Part shown: positions 63,929 to 64,000 of the stretch, piece by piece
How positions within the stretch are numbered: position 1 is the stretch's first letter
Layout of the letters: the number at the start of each line of letters is the position of its first letter
Assembly (NCBI GenBank): GCA_964471945.1
Contig: CAYYIJ010000001.1
Span: 73,726 to 137,725, forward strand
DNA: 64,000 bases
DNA from: JASEHD01 sp964471945
GTDB taxonomy: Bacteria > Bacteroidota > Ignavibacteria > UBA10030 > SZUA-254
Direction: 5' to 3'
The notes under the pieces: generated by a model
The model's database searches: none
Seen by the model: only the letters and a program-made list of their open reading frames with translations
Told to the model about the DNA's origin: nothing
Made by a program: the position numbers and the translations under genes

Positions 63929-64000
63929 TAAAGTTTCAGAATTATTAATAGAAACTGTTCGACAGATTTCTCGTGGCAGTGCCTCGATACGGTGGAATCG
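63918..64000 (+). CDS. Start of an unidentified gene, cut by the window edge
   Basis: An open frame from ATG 63918 continues to the right edge, encoding MSANKVSELLIETVRQISRG and eight more residues. It overlaps the COG3014-like stop by 11 bp, in the style of the other coupled genes here. It has no signal peptide. Too little is visible for a family assignment. Confidence 0.4.
   Translation, partial: MSANKVSELLIETVRQISRGSASIRWN

Noticed and set aside
1..64000. CRISPR arrays, tRNA or rRNA genes, prophage or IS transposases
   Set aside because: I saw no regularly spaced direct repeats, no tRNA cloverleaf with a TTCGANTC arm in context, no rRNA segments, and no transposase, integrase or phage structural gene.

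Overview
The window looks like the chromosome of an AT-rich, Gram-negative member of the Bacteroidota/Chlorobiota assemblage, most likely of the Ignavibacteria type. The case rests on type IX secretion (T9SS) C-terminal domains (NPFNPTT-type motifs), a Bacteroidota-like IleRS with a GIHH signature, a short bacterial SRP RNA, a Chlorobium-like tetrahydrobiopterin gene set, outer-membrane proteins (Omp85-type patatin, LolA, LpoB) and the general gene content. The lineage is inferred from protein character only; no rRNA is present. Almost everything is chromosomal housekeeping or envelope biology. I see no tRNA, CRISPR array, phage or transposase gene, but there are several families of short non-coding mobile-like repeats.

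Layout. 1-5240 (minus): the start of a secreted protein, an N-terminally truncated superoxide dismutase, and an RND efflux permease with its membrane-fusion adaptor. A 175-bp MITE-like element sits exactly on the permease stop codon. 5572-6909: lysine 6-aminotransferase. 7047-12490: a tight plus-strand run of grpE, dnaJ, a ComEA-like HhH protein, a PilM-like actin-fold protein, rsmD, coaD and an aspartate-type aminotransferase. 12479-13027 (minus): HD-domain protein. 13028-14521: an O-methyltransferase flanked by two inverted-repeat elements. 14522-17839: three different peroxiredoxins in a row, then PTPS, GTP cyclohydrolase I and a sepiapterin-reductase-like SDR, which together make a plausible tetrahydrobiopterin operon. 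17892-23810: a membrane protein, a SPOR protein and two tandem GT-C glycosyltransferases with TPR tails. 23842-32824 (minus): secreted lamin-tail protein, OPT transporter, T9SS metalloprotease, lipoprotein with a clipped T9SS domain, and peptidase T.

33378-36389: an NfrA-like outer-membrane TPR/barrel protein, an NfrB-like glycosyltransferase and a stand-alone receiver protein, probably a regulated surface-polysaccharide exporter. 36468-36569: SRP RNA. 36870-49058: RNase G, transaldolase, gcvT, comB, ftsK, lolA, a flippase-like protein, a secreted cyclophilin, holA, a YggS-type protein, a DivIVA-like protein and purine nucleoside phosphorylase, many with 4-bp start/stop overlaps. 49087-54497: ileS, a DksA/TraR-type regulator, lspA and a RluD-type pseudouridine synthase. 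54565-58532: SRPBCC protein, then (minus) an M28 peptidase with a large membrane domain and an alpha/beta hydrolase. 58690-64000: patatin-Omp85 fusion, archease, LpoB-like and COG3014-like lipoproteins, and the start of one more gene.

The most notable observations are: the MITE-like element with intact terminal repeats and target duplication that rewrote the last codon of the efflux pump; an unrelated inverted-repeat family of which one copy supplies the start codon and N-terminus of the NfrA-like protein; the GIHH-type IleRS; the peroxiredoxin trio next to biopterin synthesis; the NfrA/NfrB-like pair with a receiver; and the truncated SOD and T9SS domains. I found no strong case for a wholly new defence or mobile system.
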